Assembly (NCBI GenBank): GCA_000447185.1
Contig: KE647169.1
Location: 1 to 37,666 of the forward strand
Direction: 5' to 3'
Origin: Vairimorpha apis BRL 01
Lineage: Eukaryota > Microsporidia > Nosematidae
DNA: 37,666 nucleotides
How positions within the stretch are numbered: position 1 is the first letter of the stretch; every line of letters begins with the position of its first letter. Positions 34,216 to 37,666 of this stretch are shown here, in pieces. The translations under genes and the position numbers were made by a program. The notes below the pieces were generated by a model. It saw only the letters and a list, made by a program, of their open reading frames with translations. It had not been told where the DNA came from and searched no databases.

Positions 34216-35929
34216 ATGAAAGAAAAAACAAATTTAGAAATATTACATGATACATTTGTTAATATTGTTATGATATACCTTATATTCGATACACAATGAT
34301 GCCTGTATTAATGTCTACAATACTAGCATGTTATCTAGAGTAAAAGCCAGTGTGGTTTCAAAAGATATTGTTGAGTGTATACAAAATATAAAATATGGGA
34401 GGAAATGTATTATTATTTATAATGTATTACGGCTTTTCTATAATTTTAAAACAAGTAATGAAATTGTTTTTAGTGGACCTATACAATTTGTTTACAAAGT
34501 AGTAGGTGTAGAGGCTTTTTTTCATTATATTTGTCTTGATTTAGATACATTTAATAATGTAGGTAGTGGAGAAATTCAACAAATTATTGAGAGAAAAAGT
34601 AGAGCATATGGTGACATATTAGAACTGACAACTTTGTCTGCTGTTCCTACATTGATAACATTAATCATATCTTTTTATTCGATTTATATTAATCTTGGAA
34701 GTCACGCTTTATTTGTTATGATAATTACAGGCACAATTTATGTAATTTTAACTTTTATTTTTTCAGTGTGGAGGACAAAAGTAAGAAGAGCATATAATAA
34801 ATCACAGGATATTTCTTCTAACAAACTACAAGACTTTCTAGCTAATCATGTTACTATTAAATCTTATAATACAGAAGAAAACACAATACAATATTATGAT
34901 GAAACACAAAAATCAGTAGAATATTACGGAATAAAATCACATAGAATATTATATGGAATGTTTTATTTGCAAAAACTTATTTTTAGCTTTCAAGCAATTA
35001 TTATCATAGCTTTAGGATGTTATGGTTTTTTCCCTATAAAACTTAATCCACAACAACTTGTTTTTTATATTTCTATATCTAAAACGTTGACTAGCTCATT
35101 AAATGAAATGGGAATGTTGTATAATAGATATGTACAAGGTTTTTTAAATGCAAAATCAGGATATTTTGAATTCAAAGAGCCTGATCAGTCTGGATTACTT
35201 AGAGTAGCTAAATTTGAAAAACAAATAGAATTTAAAAATATAACATTTTCATATAATAATAATAATATTCTAAAAAATACATCATTTTTAATTAATAAAA
35301 ACGAAAAAGTTGCTATAATTGGAAAAAACGGTACAGGAAAATCAACAATTATTAAAATTTTAATGAAATTTTACAACTATGATGGTCAAATTCTTTTGGA
35401 TAACAACGATATTCAAATTATAGCTGATAGAGTTTATAGATCAATTATTGCTTATGCTACACAAAACACTTTTCTTTTTAATAATACTGTATCTTATAAT
35501 ATTAAATATGGGAATAAACAAATATCAAATGAAAAAATTTTGGAATACTCAAAAAAAATGGGAATATTTGAGCATATACAAGAACTTGATAATAAATTTG
35601 ATACATACGTAGGAGAAAGAGGAAGACTTTTACCTGGAGGAGAAAGACAAAAAATTATGTTAATGCGATCACTTTTAAAAACTTCACAAATTTTGTTAAT
35701 GGACGAACCTACTTCTGCATTAGATAGATCTTCCGAATCTGAAATTATTGAATTTATTTTAAATGAGTATGAAAATAAAACTATTTTAATGATTGTTCAT
35801 AATCTAGATTTGCTTAGGTTGTTTGATAAAGTACTATTTGTTAATAATAAAAAAATAGAAGTTATAGAAGATGTAAAAAATAAAATTTTACAAAACAACA
35901 ATTATTTTAAAAATTTAATAAACTGTTAA
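34216..35929 (+). CDS. ATM1/ABCB7-like half ABC transporter (copy 2), N-terminus in three frames
   Basis: Paralogue of the copy at 26.1-27.8 kb, presumably also an organellar exporter. From the CCC-marked ATG the first frame (NLEILHDTFVN) aligns with copy 1's ILKEILYEYVF. A -1 change near 34267-34275 reads the first membrane helix (PYIRYTMMPVLMSTILACYL). A second -1 near 34327-34342 enters the long frame that continues to 35929. Neither change sits in a homopolymer. The rest is intact: NVGSGEIQQIIERKS, Walker A GKNGTGKST, Q-loop YATQNT, Walker B ILLMDEPTSALD and H-loop IVHNLD. The signature motif is LPGGERQ instead of LSGGERQ, a substitution that would be expected to matter in a canonical site. 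Joined length is 571, almost equal to copy 1 (569). It may be a functional paralogue with sequence errors, or one beginning to decay. Confidence 0.8.
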
Positions 35930-36336
35930 ATATATTTTTAAAGTGTTGTTATTTAAAATATAATTTTTTATAAGATTTTTTTACATCATATTTTAATTTT
36001 TATATTAAAATAATTTTATATTTAATATGAAATTTGTAAATTAAAAAAAATTTAACATGTAAAATTATTTTCAAACTTTAAATTTTTTAAATTTTTTAAT
36101 CATTGAACTATTTTCATTATATGAAAATAATTTGTTTTTTAAAATTTTTCGTTATTTTTAATTATACACTTTTTATCATTTCTATAAATTATATGAAAAA
36201 TCATAAAAAATTGTATTTTTAAAATTTTTATATCGAAACAAAAATTTAATTTTTATTAAAATTTATAAAAAATTTGTATTAAATTATTTTTCAAATTATA
36301 TTTTTTATGATTTTTTTTAAAAAGTTTTAACCGTAA
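35930..36336. other. AT-rich spacer
   Basis: No gene or signal seen, apart from a CC shortly before the RPC2 start. Confidence 0.5.
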
Positions 36337-37666
36337 ATGCAAACTGAAAAAAGTGAAGAACTCATCAAATTATTTTTTAGAGAAAAAGGATTAGCAAGAC
36401 AACATATAGAATCTTTCAATTATTTTATAGATTATGATATACCTAATATAATTAAAGTAAATGATATAGTAGATTCTGATATTGATCATTCTTTTTACTT
36501 AAAATATATAGATGTTCGAGTTGGAATGCCAAGTATTGAAGAAAATATGATTAAATCAATTTTATATCCAATGGAATGCCGTTTAAGAGATTTGACATAT
36601 GCTAGTAATTTATATGTTGATATTGAATATGTTAGAAATAAACAAATAATTAAGAAAAAAAATGTATTTATGGGAAGAATACCAATAATGTTAAAAAGTA
36701 ATAAATGTTTTTTAGGTCAAAAAAAAGATGAAATTAAAATAAGTTCTAGAACTAAGGATGATGATATGTTTACTACACAAGAGTGTCCTTATGATATTGG
36801 TGGATATTTTATTGTAAGAGGTGTTGAAAAAGTCATTCTTATTCAAGAACAACTTTCTAAAAATAGAATAATTGTAGAAAATGGACCTAAAGGATTTTAT
36901 TCATCTGTCACTAGTTCAACACATGAAAATAAAAGTAAAACTTCGGTTACATATAAAAATGACTGTTATTATATTAAAAATTCAGTTTTTACAGATGAAG
37001 TACCTGTTATTGCTGTTATTAAAGCTTGTAATTTAATATCAGACAGAGAAATTGTTGAATGTATTGGTACAGAATTTTCAGATAATATTACACTTAGTTT
37101 TGAAGAAATAAGCAAAAATAAAATTTTTTCTACAAAACAAGCTTTATTATATTTATCTAATTTTATGAAAATAAAGCCTGATGCTAATAAATGTGACGAA
37201 GTAAGAAATGCATTAGTGGAAAAAATTCTTCCAAACGTTAATTATGAAAATGTAGATTTACGAAATAAAGGAATTATGATATGTCTTATGATAAGGAGGT
37301 TAATTTTGACACAAAATAAAATTTTAGATGAAGAAGATAAAGATTTTATTGGTAATAAAAGATTTGAATTAGCAGGTCAATTATTATCGATTTTATTTGA
37401 AGATTCGTTTAAAAAATTCAACTGGGAATTAAAACGGTCAATTGATAAAATTTTAACAAAAAGATCACGTGCTCAAGAATTTGATGCTTTAACTTTTTTT
37501 AATTTACAAACTAATATAATAACAACAAGTATGCAACGAGCTATTTCATCAGGAAATTGGAATCTAAAAAGATTTAGAATGGAAAGAAGTGGGGTAACAC
37601 ATGTTTTAATTAGACATTCTTATATAAGTGCTGTAGGGATGATGACAAAAGTGAATTCACATTTTG
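36337..37666 (+). CDS. RPC2: RNA polymerase III second-largest subunit RPC2, N-terminal part (cut by window end)
   Basis: The beta-like subunit of RNA polymerase III, which transcribes tRNA and 5S genes. The first 443 residues are present in one unbroken frame from the ATG at 36337, even though the frame contains an A8 run (36655-36662). It shows the protrusion and lobe motifs: the PYDIGGYFIVRGVEKVILIQE block, SSTHENKSKT, GNKRFELAGQLLSILFEDSF, and near the edge RAISSGNWNLKRFRMERSGV and SYISAVGMMTKV. The wording YIDVRVGMPSIEE and GNKRFELAGQLL-LFED favour Pol III over the Pol I and Pol II homologues. The start follows AACCGTAA, a weak version of the CCC signal. The remaining two-thirds of the gene lies beyond the window. 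Confidence 0.9.
   Translation, partial: MQTEKSEELIKLFFREKGLARQHIESFNYFIDYDIPNIIKVNDIVDSDIDHSFYLKYIDVRVGMPSIEENMIKSILYPMECRLRDLTYASNLYVDIEYVRNKQIIKKKNVFMGRIPIMLKSNKCFLGQKKDEIKISSRTKDDDMFTTQECPYDIGGYFIVRGVEKVILIQEQLSKNRIIVENGPKGFYSSVTSSTHENKSKTSVTYKNDCYYIKNSVFTDEVPVIAVIKACNLISDREIVECIGTEFSDNITLSFEEISKNKIFSTKQALLYLSNFMKIKPDANKCDEVRNALVEKILPNVNYENVDLRNKGIMICLMIRRLILTQNKILDEEDKDFIGNKRFELAGQLLSILFEDSFKKFNWELKRSIDKILTKRSRAQEFDALTFFNLQTNIITTSMQRAISSGNWNLKRFRMERSGVTHVLIRHSYISAVGMMTKVNSHF

Noticed and set aside
1..37666. CRISPR arrays, bacterial operons or an organellar genome
   Set aside because: No regularly spaced repeats, no Shine-Dalgarno-led gene strings, and the proteins are eukaryotic nuclear types.

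Overview
The window looks like nuclear DNA of a microsporidian (an intracellular fungal relative), genus unknown. Reasons: extreme A+T content, intronless genes with shortened but recognisable eukaryotic proteins, a CCC motif a few bases upstream of many start codons (a known microsporidian promoter/5' signal), mitosome-type iron-sulfur genes (ferredoxin reductase, two ATM1-like half ABC transporters), and decayed retroelements. Gene density is low for a microsporidian: AT-rich spacers of 1-2.6 kb separate small groups of genes.

Layout. 0.2-5.3 kb, minus strand: a PDCD5-family protein, then NOT1, the CCR4-NOT scaffold. 5.3-9.2 kb: mostly empty, with one small hypothetical ORF. 9.2-12.2 kb, plus strand: a minimal mitosomal NADPH-adrenodoxin/ferredoxin reductase and a membrane-anchored low-complexity protein. 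12.2-17 kb: a spacer holding the minus-strand corpse of a LINE retrotransposon (13.3-14.9 kb). 17-20.2 kb, minus strand: V-ATPase subunit A and a degenerate reptin (RVB2). 21.7-23.7 kb: a 44-residue protein, a secreted cysteine-containing protein and the tRNA thiolation factor CTU2. 24.7-25.4 kb: a relic with an integrase-type zinc finger. 26-27.8 kb: an ATM1-like ABC transporter. 29.9-32.3 kb: TFIIF alpha, TAF8 and a probable kinetochore Spc25. 32.5-32.9 kb: a compact, relatively GC-rich, hairpin-rich segment that is probably a structural RNA gene. 34.2-35.9 kb: a second ATM1-like transporter. 36.3 kb to the end: the N-terminal part of RPC2 (RNA polymerase III second-largest subunit).

The most striking property is that most conserved genes here are broken into two or more frames, nearly always by a net -1 shift, and usually inside a run of six or seven A or T. 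I count 14 shifts in ten genes; 13 are -1 and 11 of these lie in homopolymers. In every case the protein resumes in the next frame, with family conservation on both sides for all but one unrecognised gene, and the summed length fits the family. Either the assembly systematically under-calls homopolymers, or the organism tolerates and rescues such runs by transcriptional slippage or -1 ribosomal frameshifting. The sequence alone cannot decide. I annotate these as single genes, with the frame changes stated.

Functional themes: transcription and mRNA turnover (NOT1, TFIIF alpha, TAF8, RPC2, possibly PDCD5 and RVB2), mitosomal Fe-S metabolism (ferredoxin reductase, ATM1 pair), tRNA modification (CTU2), organelle acidification (V-ATPase A) and chromosome segregation (Spc25).
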